Assembly (NCBI GenBank): GCA_021737905.1
Contig: JAIPDA010000156.1
Coordinates: forward strand, 1-5,631
Length of the DNA: 5,631 nt
DNA from: Rhodoferax sp.
Lineage (GTDB): Bacteria > Pseudomonadota > Gammaproteobacteria > Burkholderiales > Burkholderiaceae_C
Reading direction: 5' to 3'
Shown: positions 1 through 5,511 of the stretch, piece by piece
Layout: each line of letters begins with the position of its first letter
Numbering within the stretch: position 1 is the stretch's first letter
Notes under the pieces: generated by a model
What the model was told of the DNA's origin: nothing
What the model saw: only the letters and a program-made list of their open reading frames with translations
The model's database searches: none
Program-made: the position numbers and the translations under genes

Positions 1-960
1 CTGGACTTTTTTCAGGCGCGGGTCTTCGGCGTGGGCATCGTCGGTGGTGTCGTTGATGCAAAAGAAATCCAGCGCGCCAAAATCCAATGCCAGCTGCTCG
101 AGTTCACCACTGTGCTCGCGTGCGCCGGTCGATATATAACTGTGCTCATAGTCCTTGACGCGCGCCATGTCGTGCGCCAAGGCCCAGCGCAGCACAAAGT
201 CGGACACGATGGTCGGCTTGTCCCAGCGCCTGAAAACGGTGGAACGCACACCTTCAAACAGCTCAGGCGCTTCGAGCTCCAGCTCAAACAGCACCGACTT
301 GAGCATGGGCCGTGGCGAATGCGCGAAAGTGCGTGGAACTTTTTCGTAGAGCGGCGCCATAGACCGATACTCGCCGGACATGGACTTGGCCGCCTTATGG
401 CTTAGCCACTGATGCGACAGCCGGCTGGCGTTCTCTAGGGAGGTGGCGTCTTCGCGCAGTGTGTCGCCCAGCACTTCAGGCTCGTCCGACCAGGCCACAT
501 AAAAGCCACCGGGCCAGAACCAGTCGTCCACATTCACAGGCGCGCCAAAAAAAACATCGTCATTTAAGTAGAAGTAGCGCTCTGACAAGCCGGGAATGCG
601 GTGAATGTAGGACTCGATGTTGCCGGAATCAAAAGTCGGCAAGGCCTGCGCAGGAATCAGCTCCAGATGGTCCACCAAGGTCAGCCGCTCTGAGCGTTGC
701 AGCCACGCCGGCGCCTGGCCGTCGGTAACGATGTAGATATGCCCGTGCTCCGGAAAAAATTGCTCCAGCGCACGCAAGCTGTAGCGCAACTCGTCGTTAT
801 CGCGAAAGCGGCCTTCTACATTGCCAAAGGGCGCAATCGACGTGCTGCAGGGATCGCTGAGGTTTTGCAATGCCTGCCGCCGCTTGGCGCGCCAGCGCGC
901 GTCTTGTCCGTCTACCCAGAGGTAAACAATGTCGATGGGTGCGTTTAGAAGTGGTTGCAT
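1..960 (-). CDS. Stealth-family sugar-phosphate transferase (capsular polysaccharide phosphotransferase-like), C-terminus cut by window edge
   Basis: Reading from the ATG at 960 down to base 1 gives 320 uninterrupted codons and no stop, so the 3' end lies outside the window. All four Stealth conserved regions can be recognised. CR1 is IDIVYLWVDG at residues 9-18. CR2 starts at RDNDELRYSL (53-62) and continues through HIYIVTDGQ (74-82), LPTF (107-110) and HRIPGLS (120-126) to YFYLNDDVFF (129-138). CR3 includes PRTFAHSPRPM (209-219), and CR4 includes FFCINDTTDD (299-308). Known bacterial Stealth proteins transfer hexose-1-phosphate units in capsule or exopolysaccharide synthesis and are related to animal GlcNAc-1-phosphotransferase (GNPTAB). 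Donor and acceptor cannot be told here. Small members are roughly 330-370 residues, so about 20-40 residues are probably missing. The start is the first ATG before CR1, 13 bases after the xdhC stop; no Shine-Dalgarno is visible. It uses several codons that are usually rare in GC-rich genomes (CTA three times, TTA, ATA, AGG), a mild hint of transfer. Family assignment is firm; the exact role is not. Confidence 0.9.
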   Translation of the reverse strand, partial: MQPLLNAPIDIVYLWVDGQDARWRAKRRQALQNLSDPCSTSIAPFGNVEGRFRDNDELRYSLRALEQFFPEHGHIYIVTDGQAPAWLQRSERLTLVDHLELIPAQALPTFDSGNIESYIHRIPGLSERYFYLNDDVFFGAPVNVDDWFWPGGFYVAWSDEPEVLGDTLREDATSLENASRLSHQWLSHKAAKSMSGEYRSMAPLYEKVPRTFAHSPRPMLKSVLFELELEAPELFEGVRSTVFRRWDKPTIVSDFVLRWALAHDMARVKDYEHSYISTGAREHSGELEQLALDFGALDFFCINDTTDDAHAEDPRLKKVQ

Positions 961-973
961 CAGTCGGGGGAGG

Positions 974-1804
974 TCAGGCTGCAGATGATTGCTTTGTTTG
1001 GCGAGCTTGCAGCAACTGCGCCGCCACGGCCACCGCAATTACCTCGGGCTCTTTGCCTTCGATGCCGGGCACGCCGATCGGACAGGTGACATGCGCGAGT
1101 TCATCGGAGGTGAAACCACGCGCTTCGAGCCGGTGCCTGAAGCTTGCCCATTTGGTCTGGCTGCCGATCAGTCCAATGTAAGGTAAGTCGCCACGCTGGC
1201 GCTGACGCGTCAGGCACAGTGCCAGCACGTCGAGATCTTCGGCGTGGCTGAAACTCATGATCAACACCCTTGCGTCCGGCGCCAGACTGGCCACAGCGCC
1301 TTGCACGGGCTCAGAGTGTTCACACACCACATGGGCAGGCAGCGCATCGGGGAAGATGCCTTCGCGGCTGTCTATCCAGTGCAGGGCCACCGGCAGTCGT
1401 GCCAGCAACTCGGCCAGTGCATGACCGACATGGCCGCCGCCAAACAGCGCGACCGGCATCCGTGGGGTATCCAGCTGCTCGCGCAAAGTAGCGGCATCTT
1501 GCGCGTTGACGCGCTGCAAACTCAGATGCACCACCCCGCCGCAGCATTGGCCCAGCGAGGGACCCAGCGCCATGCGCATTCTTTCGGGGGCTGCATCACC
1601 CTTCCCTGCCAGCAGTTCATGCGCCCGTGCCATGGCCTTGTGCTCCAGATGCCCGCCGCCTATGGTGCCAAGGCATGAATCGGCAAAGACGGCCATCCAG
1701 GCGCCGGCGTCGCGCGGGGCAGAGCCTTCGGTGCTGTGCACCTGCACCAGCACCGCGGGCGCGGCAGCGAGCCTCGAGAAAAAAATTTCCACGAGCGGGG
1801 ACAT
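974..1804 (-). CDS. xdhC: XdhC, xanthine dehydrogenase accessory (molybdenum cofactor insertion/sulfuration) protein
   Basis: This 276-residue protein has both XdhC/CoxI domains. The N-terminal domain shows STEGSAPRDAG at 24-34 and GTIGGGHLE at 46-54, then LGQCCGG at 84-90 with the paired cysteines typical of the family. The C-terminal Rossmann-like domain starts with the nucleotide-binding glycine motif ALFGGGHVG (119-127), followed by SFSHAEDLDVL (184-194), IGLIGSQTK (210-218) and CPIGVPGIEGKEP near the C-terminus. XdhC proteins bind molybdenum cofactor, support its sulfuration and deliver it to the XdhB subunit of xanthine dehydrogenase in purine breakdown; the protein should be cytoplasmic. 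Length is normal for the family and no key motif is missing. The ATG at 1804 fits the expected N-terminus but has no clear Shine-Dalgarno. The gene lies 31 bases after serS and 13 before the Stealth gene, on the same strand. No xdhA or xdhB is in view, so the partner enzyme must be encoded elsewhere. A paralogue serving another molybdenum hydroxylase is the main alternative. Confidence 0.93.
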   Translation of the reverse strand: MSPLVEIFFSRLAAAPAVLVQVHSTEGSAPRDAGAWMAVFADSCLGTIGGGHLEHKAMARAHELLAGKGDAAPERMRMALGPSLGQCCGGVVHLSLQRVNAQDAATLREQLDTPRMPVALFGGGHVGHALAELLARLPVALHWIDSREGIFPDALPAHVVCEHSEPVQGAVASLAPDARVLIMSFSHAEDLDVLALCLTRQRQRGDLPYIGLIGSQTKWASFRHRLEARGFTSDELAHVTCPIGVPGIEGKEPEVIAVAVAAQLLQARQTKQSSAA

Positions 1805-1835
1805 GCTGGGGGCTTTCGCGCCGCCGGCCGGGGGC

Positions 1836-3170
1836 TTAGCGGGCAGCAGGGGTCAGGACGGTCTGGCCGCCCATGTAGGGCTGCAGCGCGGCGGGCACGG
1901 CAACGCTGCCGTCTTCGCGCTGGTAGTTCTCCAGCACAGCCACCAGCGTGCGGCCGACCGCCAGGCCCGAGCCGTTGAGGGTGTGGACGAACTCGTTTTT
2001 GCCTTGCGCGTTTTTAAAGCGCGCTTGCATGCGGCGTGACTGAAAAGCTTCGCAGTTAGAAACTGAGCTGATCTCGCGGTAAGTGTTTTGCGCGGGCAGC
2101 CAGACCTCGAGGTCATAGGTTTTGCTCGAACCAAAGCCCATGTCACCGGTGCACAGCAGCATGACGCGGTAAGGCAAACCCAGCGCTTGCAGCACGGCCT
2201 CGGCGTGGCCGGTCATTTCTTCCAGCGCTTCGTAGCTTTTGTCAGGGTGCACGATCTGCACCATCTCGACCTTGTCAAACTGGTGCTGGCGGATCATGCC
2301 GCGCGTGTCGCGGCCGTAGCTGCCGGCTTCGGACCTGAAGCATGGCGTGTGCGCAGTCAGGCGCATGGGCAGGTCCGCTTCGGCGACGATCTCGTCGCGC
2401 ACCAGGTTGGTCAGCGGCACTTCAGAGGTGGGGATCAAATACAGCGCGGCGTTTTCGGCTTCACCCTCCTGGCCGCCCTTTTTGGCGGCAAACAGGTCTT
2501 CTTCAAACTTGGGCAACTGCCCCGTGCCGCGCAGCGAGTCGGCGTTGACGATGTAGGGCACATAGCATTCGGTGTAGCCGTGCTGCTGGGTTTGCAGGTC
2601 CAGCATGAACTGCGACAGCGCGCGGTGCATGCGCGCCAGCGGGCCTTTCATGACGGTGAAGCGCGAGCCGGTGAGCTTGGTACCGGCTTCAAAGTCCAGC
2701 CCCAAAGGCTCGCCCACATCCACATGGTCTTTGGCGGCAAAGGCCATGGCAGCGGGCACACCGCCCAAGCCTTGCGCAGGCGTCCATTTGCGCACTTCCA
2801 CATTGCCGGCTTCACCGGCGCCTTCGGGCACGCTTTCGTGCGGCAAATTGGGTACCGCCAGCAGCAGCGCCTGCAACTCGGTCTGGATCTGATCGAGTCG
2901 GGTCGCCATGCTTTCAAGCTCTGTCTTGGACGCGCTGACCTGGGCCATCACGGCGCTGGCGTCTTCGCCTTTGGCTTTGAGCTGGCCGATTTGCTTGGAC
3001 AGGTTGTTGCGCTGGTTTTGCAGCTCTTCGGTGCGCATCTGGCAGGTCTTGCGTTCAGCTTCGAGCGCCTGAAAAGCCTCGACGTTCAAAAACGCCTGCG
3101 GGCGCTTACGGGTTTCCAGGCGGGCGATGGCCGAGGGCAGGTCTTTGCGGAGGAGGTTGATGTCAAGCAT
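1836..3170 (-). CDS. serS: Seryl-tRNA synthetase
   Basis: A complete class II seryl-tRNA synthetase of 444 residues, close to the usual bacterial length of about 430. It charges tRNA-Ser with serine in the cytoplasm, and also tRNA-Sec where that exists. The N-terminus MLDINLLRKD is canonical and fixes the start at the ATG ending at 3170. Residues about 28-105 are rich in Glu, Lys, Gln and Leu and form the long antiparallel coiled-coil arm that grips the tRNA-Ser variable arm. The catalytic core holds motif 1 around 190-206 (HGYTECYVPYIV), the serine-binding TSE triplet at 248-250, motif 2 at 275-297 (TPCFRSEAGSYGRDTRG plus RQHQF) and motif 3 at 399-415 (NGSGLAVGRTLVAVLEN) with its class II arginine. 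No catalytic segment is missing. It follows ispH by 31 bases and precedes xdhC by 31. No Shine-Dalgarno precedes the start; a TAAAAT hexamer lies 6 bases upstream. Identification is essentially certain. Confidence 0.98.
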   Translation of the reverse strand: MLDINLLRKDLPSAIARLETRKRPQAFLNVEAFQALEAERKTCQMRTEELQNQRNNLSKQIGQLKAKGEDASAVMAQVSASKTELESMATRLDQIQTELQALLLAVPNLPHESVPEGAGEAGNVEVRKWTPAQGLGGVPAAMAFAAKDHVDVGEPLGLDFEAGTKLTGSRFTVMKGPLARMHRALSQFMLDLQTQQHGYTECYVPYIVNADSLRGTGQLPKFEEDLFAAKKGGQEGEAENAALYLIPTSEVPLTNLVRDEIVAEADLPMRLTAHTPCFRSEAGSYGRDTRGMIRQHQFDKVEMVQIVHPDKSYEALEEMTGHAEAVLQALGLPYRVMLLCTGDMGFGSSKTYDLEVWLPAQNTYREISSVSNCEAFQSRRMQARFKNAQGKNEFVHTLNGSGLAVGRTLVAVLENYQREDGSVAVPAALQPYMGGQTVLTPAAR

Positions 3171-3176
3171 GCTGGG

Positions 3177-3182
3177 ATTTTA
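3177..3182 (-). promoter_or_regulatory. -10-like hexamer directly upstream of serS (weak candidate)
   Basis: On the minus strand the bases read TAAAAT, one mismatch from the sigma-70 -10 consensus, and end 6 bases before the serS ATG. A transcript started here would begin at or next to the ATG, giving a leaderless serS message. The -35 position at 17-bp spacing reads CTGAAG, which matches the consensus at only three of six positions. It may be chance in an AT-richer gap. Confidence 0.2.
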
Positions 3183-3201
3183 AGGGCTTGGCCCCCCTGC
3201 T

Positions 3202-4209
3202 TCAGTGGCCGGATTCGTGCAGGCGGCTGCCGTCCGCTTCGAGCGTCTGCTCACTGTTCATGCGCAAGCCCTTGGGCAGCGGGAACTTGATGGTTTCCTC
3301 AATGCCTTCCATCTTGCGCACGGACACCGCACCCAGAGCGCGGATGCGGTCAATCACCGCCTTGACCAGCACCTCAGGCGCTGAGGCACCGGCCGTCAGG
3401 CCCACGCGGGTGCGACCTTCAAACCAGCTTTCCTGCAGCTCAGTGGCGTCGTCCACCATGTAGGCTTCGGTGCCCAGTTTGGCCGCGAGCTCGCGCAGGC
3501 GGTTGCTGTTCGAGCTGGTCGGGCTGCCGACCACAATGAGTACATCCACCTGCGGGCTCATGACCTTGACGGCGTCCTGGCGGTTTTGGGTGGCGTAGCA
3601 AATGTCCTGCTGCTTGGGCTCGCGCACCTGCGGAAAGCGTGCTTTCACCGCCGCGCTGATCTCGGCGGCGTCATCCACGCTCAGCGTGGTCTGCGTGACC
3701 ACCGCCAGCAGTGTGGTTTGAGAAGGTTGGATGCGCGCCACGTCGGCCACGTCCTCCACCAGGTGAATGCCGCTGTCGAGCTGGCCCATGGTGCCCTCGA
3801 CTTCCGGGTGGCCCTTGTGGCCGATCATGATGAATTCGTAGCCTTCTTTGTGGAGTTTGGCCACTTCGACATGCACTTTGGAGACCAGCGGACAGGTAGC
3901 GTCAAAAATCTGAAAGCCGCGTTGCACAGCTTCTTCCTGTACCGCGCGGCTCACACCATGCGCGCTGAAAACCAGCGTCGCGCCGGGCGGCACATCGCTG
4001 AGTTCTTCAATGAAGATGGCACCCTTGTCTTTGAGGTCATTGACAACATAGGTGTTGTGCACGATCTCGTGGCGCACGTAAATGGGCGCGCCAAACTTGA
4101 TGATGGCGCGCTCGACGATTTCGATGGCCCGGTCCACGCCGGCGCAAAAACCGCGCGGCTCGGCCAGCAGGATTTCTTGCGGGTGACCCGCTTCAGGCTT
4201 GATGCTCAT
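3202..4209 (-). CDS. ispH: 4-hydroxy-3-methylbut-2-enyl diphosphate reductase (IspH/LytB)
   Basis: This 335-residue iron-sulfur enzyme makes the last step of the MEP pathway: reduction of HMBPP to isopentenyl and dimethylallyl diphosphate, the precursors of quinones, undecaprenyl phosphate and other isoprenoids. The three cluster-binding cysteines are present at C22 (PRGFCAGVDRA), C106 (DATCPLVSKVH) and C204 (QQDICYATQNRQ). Substrate-binding residues known from the E. coli enzyme also align: H51, H84, H134 and the catalytic E136 in GHPEVEG, the S232-S233-N234 stretch in GSPTSSNSN, and S276 in TAGASAP. It is about 20 residues longer than E. coli IspH, half of that an N-terminal extension before ILLAEPRGFCAG. 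The start ATG lies three bases after the fkpB stop, so the two genes are probably translationally coupled; a GGAG at 4221-4224, inside the fkpB 3' end, may serve as ribosome-binding site. The gene pair fkpB-ispH is conserved as far as Enterobacteria. Confidence 0.98.
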   Translation of the reverse strand: MSIKPEAGHPQEILLAEPRGFCAGVDRAIEIVERAIIKFGAPIYVRHEIVHNTYVVNDLKDKGAIFIEELSDVPPGATLVFSAHGVSRAVQEEAVQRGFQIFDATCPLVSKVHVEVAKLHKEGYEFIMIGHKGHPEVEGTMGQLDSGIHLVEDVADVARIQPSQTTLLAVVTQTTLSVDDAAEISAAVKARFPQVREPKQQDICYATQNRQDAVKVMSPQVDVLIVVGSPTSSNSNRLRELAAKLGTEAYMVDDATELQESWFEGRTRVGLTAGASAPEVLVKAVIDRIRALGAVSVRKMEGIEETIKFPLPKGLRMNSEQTLEADGSRLHESGH

Positions 4210-4212
4210 TTG

Positions 4213-4701
4213 TCAAATTACTCCAATCACATGCACCTCAAACACCACGGCCTGACCGGCCAGCGGGTGGTTGAAGTCAAACTGAACCGCCGTTCCGTCC
4301 GCCTTGACCTGCTGCACGGCGCCGGCGTACTGGCCCATGCCGTCGGGGGTGGGGAATTGCACCACGTCGCCTGCATGGTAGCGCTCGTCAGGGTCACCCA
4401 GCTCGTTGAGCAGCTTGCGGCCCACCCATTGGACCAGCTCGGGGTTGCGCTCGCCAAAAGCCTCGCCGGCAGGCACCTCAAAGGTGACGCGCGCACCCTC
4501 GCTCAACCCCAGCAGCCGCTGCTCAAGCGCCGGTGACAACTGGCCGCCGCCCAGGCTCAGGGTAGCGGGCTTGCCTGCAAAGGTGTTGATGATGTCAGCG
4601 CCGGGCTGTCCGTTGACGGCGGCAGCCGCCATGCGGTAATGCAAAGTCAAAAAAGACCCCGGGGTCACACGCGGCAAAGACTCAAGCGGGGCAGACAACA
4701 T
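4213..4701 (-). CDS. fkpB: FKBP-type peptidyl-prolyl cis-trans isomerase, FkpB/SlpA type
   Basis: A 162-residue SlpA-like FKBP that speeds cis-trans isomerisation of prolyl bonds and usually also has chaperone activity; no signal peptide is seen, so it is cytoplasmic. The FKBP part has GSFLTLHYR at 15-23, GGGQLSPALEQRLLGL at 51-66 and the VPAGEAFGERNPELVQW stretch at 76-92. The inserted flap domain follows at about 85-140. The hallmark DFNHPLAGQ at 142-150 near the C-terminus is shared with E. coli FkpB and SlyD-type proteins. E. coli FkpB has 149 residues, so the length is normal. I chose the ATG at 4701. A TTG at 4713 in the same frame would add four residues, but it has no ribosome-binding signal, whereas a weak GAAAG lies 6 bases before the ATG. 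This is the first gene of the minus-strand cluster, three bases ahead of ispH, and its upstream region faces radC. Identification is firm; only the exact start is open. Confidence 0.94.
   Translation of the reverse strand: MLSAPLESLPRVTPGSFLTLHYRMAAAAVNGQPGADIINTFAGKPATLSLGGGQLSPALEQRLLGLSEGARVTFEVPAGEAFGERNPELVQWVGRKLLNELGDPDERYHAGDVVQFPTPDGMGQYAGAVQQVKADGTAVQFDFNHPLAGQAVVFEVHVIGVI
4221..4224 (-). promoter_or_regulatory. Possible ribosome-binding site for ispH
   Basis: Read on the minus strand this is GGAG, 11 bases before the ispH ATG and inside the last codons of fkpB. The spacing is longer than ideal. It is the best Shine-Dalgarno match in front of any gene in the window and fits coupled translation of fkpB and ispH. 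Confidence 0.4.
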
Positions 4702-4728
4702 GACAACTTTCAATACGGGGAAAAAGCC

Positions 4729-4734
4729 ATTGTA
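4729..4734 (-). promoter_or_regulatory. fkpB: Candidate -10 box of the fkpB-ispH-serS operon promoter
   Basis: The minus strand reads TACAAT, one mismatch from the sigma-70 consensus and a common -10 form in betaproteobacteria. It ends 27 bases before the fkpB ATG at 4701, so transcription from about 4722 would give a leader of roughly 20 bases. The -35 position at 17-bp spacing (4752-4757) reads GGCGGC, a poor match, so the promoter would be weak or need an activator. Confidence 0.4.
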
Positions 4735-4766
4735 AGAAGCACTGCCGGATCGCCGCCCCGCCAGGT

Positions 4767-4788
4767 CTTTGACCGGTGCCGGACAAAG
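4767..4788. promoter_or_regulatory. 22-bp near-palindrome between fkpB and radC, possible operator
   Basis: Two 10-base arms, CTTTGACCGG and CCGGACAAAG, face each other across a central TG. Nine of ten positions pair; only A4772/A4783 does not. The dyad lies 39 bases before the radC ATG and just upstream of the -35 zone of the candidate fkpB promoter, a place where a dimeric regulator could act on either gene. As RNA it would form only a short interrupted hairpin with no U-tract, so a terminator is unlikely. The rest of the 4702-4827 region holds a smaller symmetry next to radC (CTAA and TTAG around GCT, 4815-4825) but no clear radC promoter. No known regulator motif is recognised. Confidence 0.4.
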
Positions 4789-4827
4789 TTCAAGCCTGCC
4801 GGTACCCCCTTTGGCTAAGCTTTAGAC

Positions 4828-5502
4828 ATGCTGCTCAAAGACCTGCCCCAAGAAGCCCGGCCGCGTGAAAAGCTGCTCAGCCGTGGCGCGGCGGCGCTGA
4901 GCGACGCCGAGCTGCTGGCCTTGCTGCTGCGCAGCGGCATTCAAGGCAAAAACGTCTTGCAACTGGCGCAAGAGTTGGTGGACCGCTTTGGCGGCGTGGC
5001 CGGCCTGCTGCACACGCCGGCTGAGGCGCTCAAGACCGTCAAGGGGCTGGGGCCGGCCAAACGGGCTGAACTGGTGGCGGTGCTGGAACTGGCCCGCCGG
5101 GCGCTGGCCCAGCAGCTGACGCAAAAGCCTTTGTTCAACACGCCGCAAGCGGTGCGCGACTACCTGCAACTGCAACTGGGCGGGTTGCATCATGAGGTTT
5201 TTGCGGTGCTGTTTTTAGACAGCCAGCACCGGTTGATCGCCCTGGAGGAGATGTTTCGCGGCACCCTGACGCAAACCAGCGTCTACCCGCGCGAGGTGGT
5301 GAAGCAGGCGCTCACATTGAACGCAAGCAGCGTGGTTCTGGCGCACAACCACCCCAGCGGCACGGCCCAGCCCTCACGCGCTGACGAGGCCTTGACGCAC
5401 ACCCTCAAAGCCGCCCTGGCGCTGGTGGACGTGCGGGTGCTGGACCATTTCGTGGTGACAGCGTCGCAAGCGGTGTCGATGGCGGAGCTGGGTTTGGTCT
5501 AA
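4828..5502 (+). CDS. radC: RadC family protein (UPF0758, JAMM/MPN+ metalloprotease fold)
   Basis: This 224-residue protein has the normal RadC length and layout. The N-terminal part has PREKLLSRG at 12-20 and ALSDAELLALLLRSG at 23-37, followed by a helix-hairpin-helix-like DNA-binding segment around 70-91 (VKGLGPAKRAELVAVLEL). The C-terminal JAMM domain carries the zinc-binding signature HNHPSG at 173-178, with H173, H175 and D186 as metal ligands and S183 in the HxHx7SxxD pattern; E123 in HHEVF is the likely upstream glutamate. Despite the name, a role in DNA repair is poorly supported: the original E. coli radC mutation proved to be in recG. The cellular function remains uncertain. The ATG at 4828 is the first before the conserved LKDLPQEARPREK start. 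It has no clear Shine-Dalgarno. It is transcribed away from fkpB and is followed after 9 bases by another reading frame in the same direction, probably co-transcribed. Confidence 0.95.
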   Translation: MLLKDLPQEARPREKLLSRGAAALSDAELLALLLRSGIQGKNVLQLAQELVDRFGGVAGLLHTPAEALKTVKGLGPAKRAELVAVLELARRALAQQLTQKPLFNTPQAVRDYLQLQLGGLHHEVFAVLFLDSQHRLIALEEMFRGTLTQTSVYPREVVKQALTLNASSVVLAHNHPSGTAQPSRADEALTHTLKAALALVDVRVLDHFVVTASQAVSMAELGLV

Positions 5503-5511
5503 AGTTCGGGC

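Noticed and set aside
12..948. Several short frames on both strands across the first kilobase
   Set aside because: The Stealth frame from 960 to 1 accounts for the whole stretch with conserved motifs; the short frames are out-of-phase shadows of it.
1808..1837. Direct repeat GGGGGCTT (1808-1815 and 1830-1837) between serS and xdhC
   Set aside because: Eight bases of simple GC-rich sequence in a 31-base gap; no symmetry, no promoter element and no link to a known site.
1244..2039. Overlapping plus-strand frames opposite xdhC and the 3' end of serS
   Set aside because: They lie opposite xdhC, whose motifs are complete, and show no protein family signal or start signal.
3183..3198. GC-rich hairpin between ispH and serS as a terminator
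   Set aside because: The stem is only four GC pairs plus two G-U pairs on the minus strand, and it is followed by TTAAAAT with no run of T on either strand.
2088..3290. A 400-codon open frame on the plus strand, antisense to serS
   Set aside because: It mirrors the real serS gene and is rich in His, Gln, Gly and Arg as expected for an antisense shadow in GC-rich DNA. It has no recognisable domain, and it ends inside ispH.
3586..4536. A 316-codon open frame on the plus strand, antisense to ispH and fkpB
   Set aside because: It crosses two well-supported genes on the other strand, has shadow-type composition (many His, Arg, Val, Leu) and no family features.
4769..4774. TTGACC as a -35 box for radC
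   Set aside because: At 17-bp spacing the -10 position reads AAGCCT, which is too far from consensus; the hexamer is part of the dyad arm instead.
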